DNA of 64,000 bases, from assembly GCF_025398335.1 (NCBI RefSeq), contig NZ_JAODOO010000004.1, positions 62,001-126,000 on the forward strand, written 5' to 3'. The notes beneath the pieces are model-generated. The model was not told the DNA's origin, searched no databases, and was given only the letters and a program-made list of their open reading frames with translations. Made by a program: the position numbers and the translations under genes. Below are positions 1 through 7,643 of the stretch, one piece after another. The DNA comes from Clostridium sp. CX1. GTDB lineage: Bacteria > Bacillota > Clostridia > Clostridiales > Clostridiaceae. Numbering within the stretch: the stretch's first letter is position 1; each line of letters starts with the position of its first letter.

Positions 1-386
1 TCTACTAAATTTACCCCATTCCAATTTAAGCAAAATATAATAATATCTAAACTATTTCCATTATCTTTTAGAATTTCATAAGTAAACATTATACTATCTA
101 AATTTTCAAACCTAACCCTTAGTTCCTGTTTAATAATAAAATACAGCTTTTCTTTTGACACCTTTGGCAACGTTATAAGTTTTACATATACTTCTTCACC
201 ATGAACAACTATGAATAAGTTTTTGTTTCTCACATGAATTTTAATGTCTTGTATGCTATCTGCCTCTATTTTTAGACTTTCCTTTTTTCTTCTTTTATTT
301 ATTCTATGCAAAAGGCTTATGCTAAATAAATCTCTATAACTCATATGATTTTCGAATATCTCTAATATACCTTTTTTAGCAATCAT
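1..386 (-). CDS. PilM-like pilus assembly protein, N-terminal part (cut by window edge)
   Basis: The reading frame starts at ATG 386 and runs open to the window edge, giving about 128 residues. The start overlaps the stop of the upstream minor pilin gene in an ATGA arrangement, so the two are probably translationally coupled. The visible part has a segment (VYVKLITLPKVSKEKLYFII) that resembles the N-terminal actin-like region of PilM, where a leucine-proline turn is followed by a helix. PilM is the cytoplasmic actin-like protein that links the pilus motor to PilN/PilO at the membrane. Its place at the end of a pilB-pilC-pilin operon supports this. The assignment is by position and partial resemblance only; the nucleotide-binding motifs lie outside the window. 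Confidence 0.6.
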   Translation of the reverse strand, partial: MIAKKGILEIFENHMSYRDLFSISLLHRINKRRKKESLKIEADSIQDIKIHVRNKNLFIVVHGEEVYVKLITLPKVSKEKLYFIIKQELRVRFENLDSIMFTYEILKDNGNSLDIIIFCLNWNGVNLV

Positions 387-835
387 TTTAATTCTCCTTT
401 CAGAAAAGAATAATCTATACACCCATAAACAACAGATGATCCATCAACTCTGTATTCATAAAGTTCTTCCTTATAAAATTTACCTTTCAAATAATATTGG
501 ACTAAGAAACAATCCTTGTCTTTATTATACTGCACAGTGGATTCTTCATAACTTAATGAAAAGTTGTCTAAAGAATTAAAAAACCTTTTTATTTCTTCTT
601 CACTTATGTTTTTAATATTTTCATATATATGCTGATCTAGTGCTGTAAGAATATATTCTCTGTGCTTTTGTTCCTTATCCACCTTAAGTATATTTTTCTC
701 CGTTCTTTCAACATTTTGTTTTATCAATATCTCCATTTTATAGCACCCTAATGCTATAAAAAGACATAAGCTGCAAATAGTTAAAGTGTATATTAAGATG
801 TAGCCCTTACTTTTAATCTCTCTAACCCTAAACAT
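383..835 (-). CDS. minor prepilin-like protein without Glu5 (GspK/PilX position)
   Basis: A 150-residue protein with one hydrophobic segment near the N-terminus (about residues 11-30) followed by a polar, partly helical domain. The start has KSKG followed by YILIYTLTICSL, which resembles a prepilin peptidase site (cleavage after Gly) but has Tyr where the usual Glu at mature position 5 would be. In type II secretion and type IV pili the tip minor pilin GspK/PilX often lacks Glu5, so this may be the tip subunit. It overlaps the gene before it by 43 bases and the PilM-like gene after it by 4. No sequence-specific family was recognised; the role is inferred from the operon. Confidence 0.6.
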   Translation of the reverse strand: MFRVREIKSKGYILIYTLTICSLCLFIALGCYKMEILIKQNVERTEKNILKVDKEQKHREYILTALDQHIYENIKNISEEEIKRFFNSLDNFSLSYEESTVQYNKDKDCFLVQYYLKGKFYKEELYEYRVDGSSVVYGCIDYSFLKGELK

Positions 836-1281
836 CTCCTGTAAATCCTACCTTTATCCATCTCAATAGATATATATATGACCCCGCCAGCTTTCTCTAC
901 TTTAAAATCCTTAGTTTTTTTAAGTATATTATTAGTAGTTGAAGAGTAAGCAGAGCCATAAGAAATAATAATATCTGACTGTCTATCTTTCCTAATGTAG
1001 TCATATCCTGACCCATTAAATCTTTTCAGTTTGATTTTATTTTCATCGACCTCTACGTACTCAGCACTGTTAACGTGATATTCAATTAGCATTAGTGCCT
1101 CATTTACATAAAAGCTTTCTCTACTCTTTTCTATTTCCTGCCTATGAACTCTCATATATTTAGATATAACAATAATCTCCATAGAAATAAGGATTCCAAT
1201 TAGAGAAAAAACCAACATTATTTCTACTAATATAAAACCTTTAGTTGTATTACCTCTTATATTTTCCTTTATAAAATTCAC
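793..1281 (-). CDS. minor type IV prepilin
   Basis: A 162-residue protein with a type III signal: TTKG cut before FILVEIMLVFSLIG, with Glu at mature position 5, then a hydrophobic helix. The rest is a pilin-type head domain of unknown fold. The only plausible start is GTG at 1281, which lies inside the end of the previous minor pilin gene (32-base overlap). The gene is the third of four consecutive minor prepilin genes and in position resembles comGF/pilW-type genes. The prepilin peptidase (pilD) that would process it is not in this window. Expected to act as a minor subunit that primes pilus assembly. Confidence 0.75.
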   Translation of the reverse strand: MNFIKENIRGNTTKGFILVEIMLVFSLIGILISMEIIVISKYMRVHRQEIEKSRESFYVNEALMLIEYHVNSAEYVEVDENKIKLKRFNGSGYDYIRKDRQSDIIISYGSAYSSTTNNILKKTKDFKVEKAGGVIYISIEMDKGRIYRRCLGLERLKVRATS

Positions 1282-1696
1282 ACTCCATAATCCTTAAACG
1301 GTTAAATTGCTTGATGTAAAGCTTTAGGTTTACTTTTAATACATTACCCTCTTCTATTCTAAGGACTAGATAGGGTTCCTTTAACGGACGACTGTTAGTA
1401 AACATATTCTTAATTGAAGTTTCTTTAATATTTCCTTTATCTATTTTCTCTTCAGTTACGTAATATTTTCCCTCTCCATTAAGACTTTGCAAATCTTTAT
1501 AAGAAGTATTATAGATCATATTATTTTTAAGTTCCTCCATAAACATAGAATACTGTTCTGTCTTAGAGCTGTACTTTTTTAGTTTTAATGAATCTAATAC
1601 AATTGTAAGGGATGTCATGAATAAAATTGAGAATATTGTTATACTACATAGTACCTCTACAATGGTGAATCCTTTCTTAGTTTTTAATGTCCACAT
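1250..1696 (-). CDS. minor type IV prepilin
   Basis: A 148-residue protein that begins with KTKKG followed by FTIVEVLCSITIFSI, a standard prepilin peptidase site with Glu5 and a hydrophobic N-terminal helix. The head domain is polar and about 110 residues, the size of a minor pilin or pseudopilin. The ATG at 1696 lies within the last codons of the preceding pilin gene (20-base overlap), so expression is likely coupled. The order resembles comGD/comGE or pilV/pilI genes; sequence alone does not decide between these. Confidence 0.78.
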   Translation of the reverse strand: MWTLKTKKGFTIVEVLCSITIFSILFMTSLTIVLDSLKLKKYSSKTEQYSMFMEELKNNMIYNTSYKDLQSLNGEGKYYVTEEKIDKGNIKETSIKNMFTNSRPLKEPYLVLRIEEGNVLKVNLKLYIKQFNRLRIMECEFYKGKYKR

Positions 1697-2141
1697 ATTC
1701 CGTTCCTACACACATGCTTATTTCATGTATTTTTCCTTCTCTATCGCTAAATTTTATAGTACAAGAGCTAGCTGTTATACCTCTGCTGTCAATCAGTATT
1801 TCTTCTGGCATTCTTTCTTTTTCAAGCACAAAACCTTCCGGAAACAACAGTTTGTTTACCTGTTCAGAACCACAATTTAGAGTCATAGAATTATTTAGTG
1901 AATTATTATCAGAATTGAAATAGATATGCCCTCTAATCTCGTTATCTCTGCAATACTCTTTAGAATTATTAATAAAATTTAATATACTGTTGCTTAGTAT
2001 TTCTGAATCTATTTTACTTGTTATTTTTCTATATCCTCCTAGGTTAACTAGACTGAAAGTAAATAATAAAGATATTATCCCTGTTACTAAAACTAATTCG
2101 ATTAAGGTAAACCCTTTATTTTTCTGTTTAAGAATATACAT
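1677..2141 (-). CDS. minor type IV prepilin
   Basis: A 154-residue protein with a textbook prepilin N-terminus: KQKNKG, then FTLIELVLVTGIISLL with Glu5. The hydrophobic helix is followed by a polar head with a Cys near residue 82 and others near 93, 127 and 138. A ribosome binding site (AGGAGG) precedes the ATG at good spacing. It follows the major pilin gene by 9 bases in the same operon. The pattern matches a GspH/FimU or ComGD-type minor pilin. The function as a minor pilus subunit is inferred from the family signature and the operon. Confidence 0.8.
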   Translation of the reverse strand: MYILKQKNKGFTLIELVLVTGIISLLFTFSLVNLGGYRKITSKIDSEILSNSILNFINNSKEYCRDNEIRGHIYFNSDNNSLNNSMTLNCGSEQVNKLLFPEGFVLEKERMPEEILIDSRGITASSCTIKFSDREGKIHEISMCVGTEYVDIKN

Positions 2142-2150
2142 AGCATCCTC

Positions 2151-2546
2151 CTACTCTGAAAATACTGTGTTACCTCCACGTTTCACTATACAAGTATTTT
2201 GTGCAGCATCAATTGTTAAAGTATATTCAGTTTCATCACTGACATAGTTAACATTTACGCTCTGCCCATCTTCATTCACTTGCACGTCATCCACACCAAC
2301 TTCCTTCAGAGAAGTTAGTGTGGTTATATTGCCTGTTATATCTGTTTTTATAAATTTGCCATCATTATATCCATAGCTTGCCATAGCAGCTGTTTGAATT
2401 TGTTTTGCAATATTAACTGCCTTTGTTTCTTTTACCTTATTGTGATAAGCTGAAAACTTAGGAATCATAAACCCCATTAGCACTAGCATAATTGAGACTA
2501 CCAGCATAAGCTCTATTAGTGTAAATCCCTTTTTCTTATTCTTCAT
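2151..2546 (-). CDS. pilA: major type IV pilin PilA
   Basis: The chosen start is the internal ATG at 2546, which has GAGGAGGAAC seven bases upstream; an earlier in-frame ATG at 2576 has no such site. The product is 131 residues and begins MKNKKKG followed by FTLIELMLVVSIMLVLM, a canonical class III signal with Glu5. The long amphipathic helix continues (residues about 30-50, with KAVNIAKQIQTAAM), then a small beta-rich head. The size and position directly after pilC fit a major pilin or ComGC-like subunit. The mature protein would polymerise into the pilus fibre after cleavage and N-methylation by a prepilin peptidase encoded elsewhere. Confidence 0.85.
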   Translation of the reverse strand: MKNKKKGFTLIELMLVVSIMLVLMGFMIPKFSAYHNKVKETKAVNIAKQIQTAAMASYGYNDGKFIKTDITGNITTLTSLKEVGVDDVQVNEDGQSVNVNYVSDETEYTLTIDAAQNTCIVKRGGNTVFSE

Positions 2547-2588
2547 CTTAGTTCCTCCTCTTATAATTTTTATCACTAAAAGATTCCT

Positions 2589-3788
2589 TTAACCCATTCC
2601 ATCCATAATACTAAATACCGGCGATAGTGCTGTAATAATGAAGGTTCCTATAACCATAGTTAAAATTAGAATTGCCACCGGTTCTATAAAAATTATTATT
2701 TTTTTCATGCTTTGTTCAACATCCTGCGCCAGCAACTCTCCTATCTTCAAAAACATATAGTCTAAATTGCCAATCTCCTCTCCCGTATAGACTAAAGATA
2801 AGAACAAATTATTGCCTACTTTTGCCTTTACAAAGGAACTATGAATACCATCTCCTTTATTTATTTGTTCAATGGTATTCTGTATTCTCTGCTCTATAAT
2901 TCTATTTTCCAAGATGCTAGTAGTTATCTCTAAAGATTTAACTACATTAATACCAGATCTTAAGAGCATACCCATTGCCATAGAAAATCTCGCTAACATG
3001 GCTTTATTATAAATTCTATCCACCAAAGGAGTTGTAAGTTTAACTTTAGCAATAAAGCCTTTCCCTGTAGATGTTTTGCTAAACCTCAATATTAAAATAA
3101 TAATTATAAGATTGGTAAAACTTATAACTAAAAAATTCCTCTTAAAAAAACTACAAACAGACAGAACTACCTTAGTTATGAAAGGAACTTCTCCACCAGT
3201 TAAATTTAATATATCTATAAATTGAGGTACTATTTTAACCATTAAAAATACAGAAACAAAGATAGAAAGGATTAAAACAATTAAAGGATAAGTAAGTGCC
3301 GTTTTAATTTTAGTAAATATTTTATGTTCATTTTCGTAATATTCCGATAATTGTTTTAATATTAAATCTAATCTGCCGCTTTCCTCACCTATCCTAATCA
3401 TTTCTAATAAAAATATCGGATATATATTTCCAAAAGTTTTCATACTTTCATAGATAGACTGACCTTTACTTACATATCTCCCAATTTCCTTTAAGCTTCT
3501 TTTTAATAAGACATTACCGCTTAACTCCTCCGTTATGCTTAATACTTTAGGAATAGGGATTCCAACCGTTATCATAGAACCCAAAATTCTACATAAATTA
3601 CTAAAATCACGGGAACTAGGCTTTTTTAGCCCTATTTCTTTTAAATCTTTTTTTCTTTTTTCCACGCTGCAAAGGAAATATCCCCTTTTCTTTAATAGCA
3701 AATTTAGTTCTTCGATACTATAATCATAATGTCCCTTTATTTTTTCTCCCCGAAGGTTTACTGCTTCGTACCTAAAGATTTTTTTCAT
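2589..3788 (-). CDS. pilC: type IV pilus inner-membrane platform protein PilC
   Basis: A 399-residue protein of the T2SF/PilC/GspF family. It has two copies of the T2SF domain, each with the conserved membrane-proximal pattern: the first around residues 60-190 (with GIPIPKVLSITEEL and IRIGEESGRLD), the second around 260-390 (with RSGINVVKSLEI and VYTGEEIGNLD). Three or four transmembrane segments follow the usual layout. PilC is the membrane platform on which the PilB motor acts. It lies 11 bases downstream of pilB. The AAGGAG site directly abuts the ATG, which is unusually tight spacing, but no better in-frame start is evident. Confidence 0.92.
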   Translation of the reverse strand: MKKIFRYEAVNLRGEKIKGHYDYSIEELNLLLKKRGYFLCSVEKRKKDLKEIGLKKPSSRDFSNLCRILGSMITVGIPIPKVLSITEELSGNVLLKRSLKEIGRYVSKGQSIYESMKTFGNIYPIFLLEMIRIGEESGRLDLILKQLSEYYENEHKIFTKIKTALTYPLIVLILSIFVSVFLMVKIVPQFIDILNLTGGEVPFITKVVLSVCSFFKRNFLVISFTNLIIIILILRFSKTSTGKGFIAKVKLTTPLVDRIYNKAMLARFSMAMGMLLRSGINVVKSLEITTSILENRIIEQRIQNTIEQINKGDGIHSSFVKAKVGNNLFLSLVYTGEEIGNLDYMFLKIGELLAQDVEQSMKKIIIFIEPVAILILTMVIGTFIITALSPVFSIMDGMG

Positions 3789-3799
3789 CTCCTTAATAT

Positions 3800-5314
3800 T
3801 TATAAGTTTATCCTAAGAAGTTCATCGAAGGTGGTTATCCCTTCTTTTACAAGCATTTCACAATTTTCTCTTATGGAGCCTATACCTTCTTTGAAACTAA
3901 ACTTTCTTAACTCTTCTGCTGAATCCTTAAGCTTAAAGCCTTTTTTTCTCAATTCTCTAAAATCTATTAATTCATAAATTATAGTTCTCCCATTATATCC
4001 TGTACCGCTGCAATTATTACAGCCTTCCCCCTTAAATAACTTATTTTCAGTATCTAGGTTTAGATATTCTTTTTCATTCTCTGTGGGAGAGTATTCTTTT
4101 TTGCAAAATGTACATATTTTTCTTACTAGCCTCTGGGCTATAATTCCTATTACAGCATCCTCGATAAAATATGATGGCACTCCCATATCTTTAAGCCTAA
4201 GCACCGCTGCAGCTGCATCATTTGTATGGATTGTACTAATAACAAGATGCCCTGTTACTGCTGCCCTAATGGCTATCTGTGCTGTTTCCTCATCCCTAAT
4301 TTCTCCTATCATTATTATGTCCGGGTCCTGTCTCAAAATGCTCCTTAACCCCTCTGGAAAGCTAAAGCCTATTTTATTGTTAACATTTACTTGATTTACA
4401 TTGTCTACAGTATATTCCACTGGATCTTCTATACTTGTAATGTTCTTTTCCTTCTTATTAAAAGTTTGAAGCATTGAATATAAAGTAGTAGTTTTCCCAC
4501 TACCTGTAGGACCACTAACAAGCAATATTCCATGAGGATTTGTTAGCATAAATTTGATATCTTTTTCATCCCTATCAGAAAACCCAAGAGAACTTAAGGA
4601 ATTTAGCCCTTCAGATTTATATAGGATTCTCACAACTATCTTTTCCCCATATACAGTTGGAAGAGTTGAAATTCTTAAATCATAATTTGCATTATCATAA
4701 ACAAACTCTATCTTTCCATCCTGAGGAACTCTTTTTTCTGCGATATTTAGGGAAGCCATAATTTTTAGTCTAGTGCAAATATGTGGATATATGTCCAATG
4801 GAATTGACAAAAACTCCATCATAATGCCATCAACTCTAAACCTTACTAAAAGCTGATCCTGAAAAGGTTCTAAATGTATGTCGCTGGCATTCTTACATAT
4901 AGCGCTATTAACTAAATGATTAGTAAGTTTTACTATAGGAAACTGCTGTAAACTTTCTTCTTCCTTGAAGGAGAATTTTTTTTCCTTTGTATTAGCGTCC
5001 TTTTCTTCTTCAATTGCTCTTACAACACTTTGTACACTGTTTTTGCAGTAATAGGAATTTACCGCATTTACTATACAGTGCTTTGGTGAGTAAAAAAATT
5101 CAATGCTTTTCCCAGTAATAAACTTTAATTCTTCATATAAAAATATATCTAGATTTCTATTAACAGCAATGAACAAGTTGTCTTTGTTTTGTTTAAAAGC
5201 TATTAAACAATTACTTACAGCTATATCCTCTGGTATAAGTTTTACTGCTTCAACATCAATAGCTGTTTCCTCTAAATTTATTGTCTGCAAATTCCGAACC
5301 TTTAACATACTCAC
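3800..5314 (-). CDS. pilB: type IV pilus extension ATPase PilB
   Basis: A 504-residue GspE/PilB-type hexameric ATPase. It has an N-terminal MshEN-like domain (about 1-100), a Walker A motif GPTGSGKTTT near 268-277, an Asp/Walker B stretch with DPDIIMIGEIRDEE near 330-343, a His box with TGHLVISTIHTND, and a zinc-binding tetracysteine (CTFC near 401, CNNC near 432) typical of PilB rather than the retraction motor PilT. It powers pilin polymerisation on the cytoplasmic face of the membrane. GTG at 5314 is used because AGGAG lies five bases upstream; ATG at 5308 is the alternative. First gene of the pilus operon. No pilT is in the window. Confidence 0.93.
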   Translation of the reverse strand: MSMLKVRNLQTINLEETAIDVEAVKLIPEDIAVSNCLIAFKQNKDNLFIAVNRNLDIFLYEELKFITGKSIEFFYSPKHCIVNAVNSYYCKNSVQSVVRAIEEEKDANTKEKKFSFKEEESLQQFPIVKLTNHLVNSAICKNASDIHLEPFQDQLLVRFRVDGIMMEFLSIPLDIYPHICTRLKIMASLNIAEKRVPQDGKIEFVYDNANYDLRISTLPTVYGEKIVVRILYKSEGLNSLSSLGFSDRDEKDIKFMLTNPHGILLVSGPTGSGKTTTLYSMLQTFNKKEKNITSIEDPVEYTVDNVNQVNVNNKIGFSFPEGLRSILRQDPDIIMIGEIRDEETAQIAIRAAVTGHLVISTIHTNDAAAAVLRLKDMGVPSYFIEDAVIGIIAQRLVRKICTFCKKEYSPTENEKEYLNLDTENKLFKGEGCNNCSGTGYNGRTIIYELIDFRELRKKGFKLKDSAEELRKFSFKEGIGSIRENCEMLVKEGITTFDELLRINL

Positions 5315-5468
5315 CTAATCTCCTATCTATATTTATCCTGAATTATATCCATTATTTTCTCTTATAAACAAAATACATAGGAATTTCAAAAATATCCTGT
5401 TAATAACACAATATTAATTTTATAAACTAGTAAAGCAATCAAAGGTTAGTATAAATATCAAAGAAAAA

Positions 5469-5503
5469 AGCTTATAAAGTTACTAAATGTAACCTCATAA
5501 GCT
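5469..5503 (-). terminator. rho-independent terminator after the lipoprotein gene
   Basis: An imperfect inverted repeat (AGCTTAT...GTTAC with a five-base loop) is followed on the minus strand by TTTTTTCTTTG. It starts four bases after the stop codon of the lipoprotein gene and separates dapF/lipoprotein transcription from the pilus operon. Confidence 0.85.
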
Positions 5504-5507
5504 ATCG

Positions 5508-6587
5508 TTACCATCTATCGCTGCTATAAACATTATATTTACCTTCATGGGTTGATATTAGATTTATAGCCCTTTCCTTCTTATCATACATAAAAACGTC
5601 TTTTTTATCCTGCACTTCTTCATTTTCTATACCAGAGAAATAGATATTTCCCTGGTCATCTAAGGCCAGCTCTGATTGTAAGTCTAACCTTTTAGGAAAA
5701 TCGTAGGTTAGCCTATCTATTTTAAGGCTTTTAGATGAGAATCTATATAATGCCAGCTGTCTATCCTCTTCAGCTCCCAGGAAAAATATATCACCACTTT
5801 CTAAATCTGCTGTTGCCTTATATATCTCTTCTACATTGCTATCTATACTCCTTGTTTCTTTACTTTGAATATTATAATAGTATATCCTAGATTCATCTCC
5901 TTCTCTCCCGAGAAAAAACACACTATTGTTTATAGATGTTAAAAACATACAATATCCTTTAGTATCTTCTAAGTAAATTTCTTCTTTGTTTTTTGTAAAA
6001 TCATATACATAAATATTATCTGAATTTTTCTTTCCTTCAACAGCACCATAGTACATAATCCTATCTGAATCTAACCACCAATATAAATTTCCTGATACCA
6101 TTACCTTGGAGTTTAAGACCATTTGCTTTTTGTCTTTTATATTATATATTTTTAATCCCTCTGCACTATCTAAAGAGTCTTTTTTAAATGTTCTATAGGC
6201 TAACTTATCCCCAGAAGGGCTTAATCTTAAATCTAATGCAGAATAAAAACCCTTCAATTCCTTCTTTTTTCCATCCTTGATAATTATAATGCTGTTATTA
6301 TTAAAATTTTCCCCTTTAGACTTATTAACTGAATAAGCATAGACTGAATTTTTAATGCTGTATACCATCTCATTTAAGTCTTCTACAACTCCTATTTTAT
6401 ATAAGCCTCTATTTTCTATTTTAAAAACATTAGCACTACTATCTAAATTTTCTATAGCAGTAACCTTAGAGTACCGTGGAATATCAACCACCATGGAGGT
6501 CTCACTCTCTTTTTCACTGCAAGCAGTGAGAACTAAGGACATTAAAAAAAAGGTTATAAAAAATGTGGTTTTTATAAAAGTCTTCAT
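5508..6587 (-). CDS. lipoprotein with TolB-like beta-propeller repeats
   Basis: A 359-residue protein. The N-terminus has a lipoprotein signal with the lipobox LTAC, so the mature protein starts at Cys23 and would be anchored on the outer face of the membrane. The remainder is a series of beta-strand repeats of about 45 residues with patterns such as NIYVYDFTKNKEEIYLED, IYYYNIQSKETRSID and LYRFSSKSLKIDRLTYDF, typical of WD40/TolB-like propeller blades. No catalytic residues are visible. It lies 19 bases after dapF and ends at a terminator, so the two are probably cotranscribed, but a functional link to lysine or cell wall synthesis is only a guess. No specific family name was recognised. Confidence 0.7.
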   Translation of the reverse strand: MKTFIKTTFFITFFLMSLVLTACSEKESETSMVVDIPRYSKVTAIENLDSSANVFKIENRGLYKIGVVEDLNEMVYSIKNSVYAYSVNKSKGENFNNNSIIIIKDGKKKELKGFYSALDLRLSPSGDKLAYRTFKKDSLDSAEGLKIYNIKDKKQMVLNSKVMVSGNLYWWLDSDRIMYYGAVEGKKNSDNIYVYDFTKNKEEIYLEDTKGYCMFLTSINNSVFFLGREGDESRIYYYNIQSKETRSIDSNVEEIYKATADLESGDIFFLGAEEDRQLALYRFSSKSLKIDRLTYDFPKRLDLQSELALDDQGNIYFSGIENEEVQDKKDVFMYDKKERAINLISTHEGKYNVYSSDRW

Positions 6588-6606
6588 TTAACCTTAATAT
6601 TCCCCT

Positions 6607-7428
6607 TTATAGATTATATTCACCCTTAAAAGAAACTACTGCTGGTCCCGTCATATACACTCCCTCTTCTTCTATTTCTATTACAAGCCTTCCTCCAGGA
6701 ACCTCAACTTCTACTTTTTCATCTGTAAATCCTAATCTATTGGAAGCTACTGCAGCAGCACAACTTCCAGTGCCACAAGCTAATGTAGGTCCTGCTCCTC
6801 TTTCCCATGTTTTAACTTTGACTTTACTTTTGCTTACAACTTCACAAAAGTTAACATTTGTTCCTTCAGGGAAGATATCATATTTTTCAATACTTTTACC
6901 TTCATTTACATCATAGTTATCAAGGCTTCCAAATATAACTGTATGAGGCACACCCATAAGCATACTTGTTATATTATATTCTCTACCATTTATTTTTATT
7001 TGTTTATTTATTAGCTCTTCCTCAAATTTTGCAGGTATATCCTCTATTTTAAGAGAAGCCTTACCCATATATATTTTAACTTCTTTCACTTTATCATCTT
7101 CTACCTTTAAAAAGGCTTCTTTTATTCCATCGCCAGTTTGAATTTTTATACGATTATTCCTTACTATATTCTCATCCCATACATATTTTGCAAAACATCT
7201 TATTCCGTTTCCACACATGGCAGCATAAGATCCATCAGCGTTAATTATGATCATTTGAATTTCAGCAGTGTCACTTTCTCTAACTATTAGTATTCCATCT
7301 CCACCAATTGCAAAATTCCTATTACATAGTTCCTTAGCCAACTCTCTTTCTTTTCCTAGGAATTCCTTTTTTCTATCATCTATAACAATAAAATCATTTC
7401 CATTGCCATGCATTTTAGTAAATTTCAT
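6607..7428 (-). CDS. dapF: diaminopimelate epimerase DapF
   Basis: A 273-residue cofactor-independent racemase that converts LL- to meso-diaminopimelate, the cross-linking residue of peptidoglycan and precursor of lysine. The two catalytic cysteines are visible in MCGNGIRC (Cys72) and LACGTGSC (Cys218), each in its standard context. The N-terminus MKFTKMHGNGNDFIVID is also typical. Length is normal for the family. A GGTGGAG site precedes ATG 7428. MurE in this window carries the meso-DAP-type DNPR motif, consistent with a DAP-containing cell wall. Confidence 0.97.
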   Translation of the reverse strand: MKFTKMHGNGNDFIVIDDRKKEFLGKERELAKELCNRNFAIGGDGILIVRESDTAEIQMIIINADGSYAAMCGNGIRCFAKYVWDENIVRNNRIKIQTGDGIKEAFLKVEDDKVKEVKIYMGKASLKIEDIPAKFEEELINKQIKINGREYNITSMLMGVPHTVIFGSLDNYDVNEGKSIEKYDIFPEGTNVNFCEVVSKSKVKVKTWERGAGPTLACGTGSCAAAVASNRLGFTDEKVEVEVPGGRLVIEIEEEGVYMTGPAVVSFKGEYNL

Positions 7429-7545
7429 TAAAATTCTCCACCCTTCCCATGATAAGTTTTACAATTTTATAAACTTCAAAATAAGTGTACTACTATGATA
7501 AAGTTTAATCAATAAATTATTTAACTTTATTTTAAAAATTTAAAA

Positions 7546-7554
7546 TGATATAAT
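7546..7554 (+). promoter_or_regulatory. extended -10 promoter for rqcH
   Basis: TGATATAAT matches an extended -10 element (TGnTATAAT). The -35 region is only weakly conserved. It lies 90 bases upstream of the rqcH start in the divergent dapF-rqcH region. Confidence 0.5.
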
Positions 7555-7643
7555 TTTTACTAGATTTATATATTTTATTTTTTAGTTTAAACTATATAAA
7601 TAAACTAGATTAAACTGAACAGACGTAAGAAAGGATGATATCC

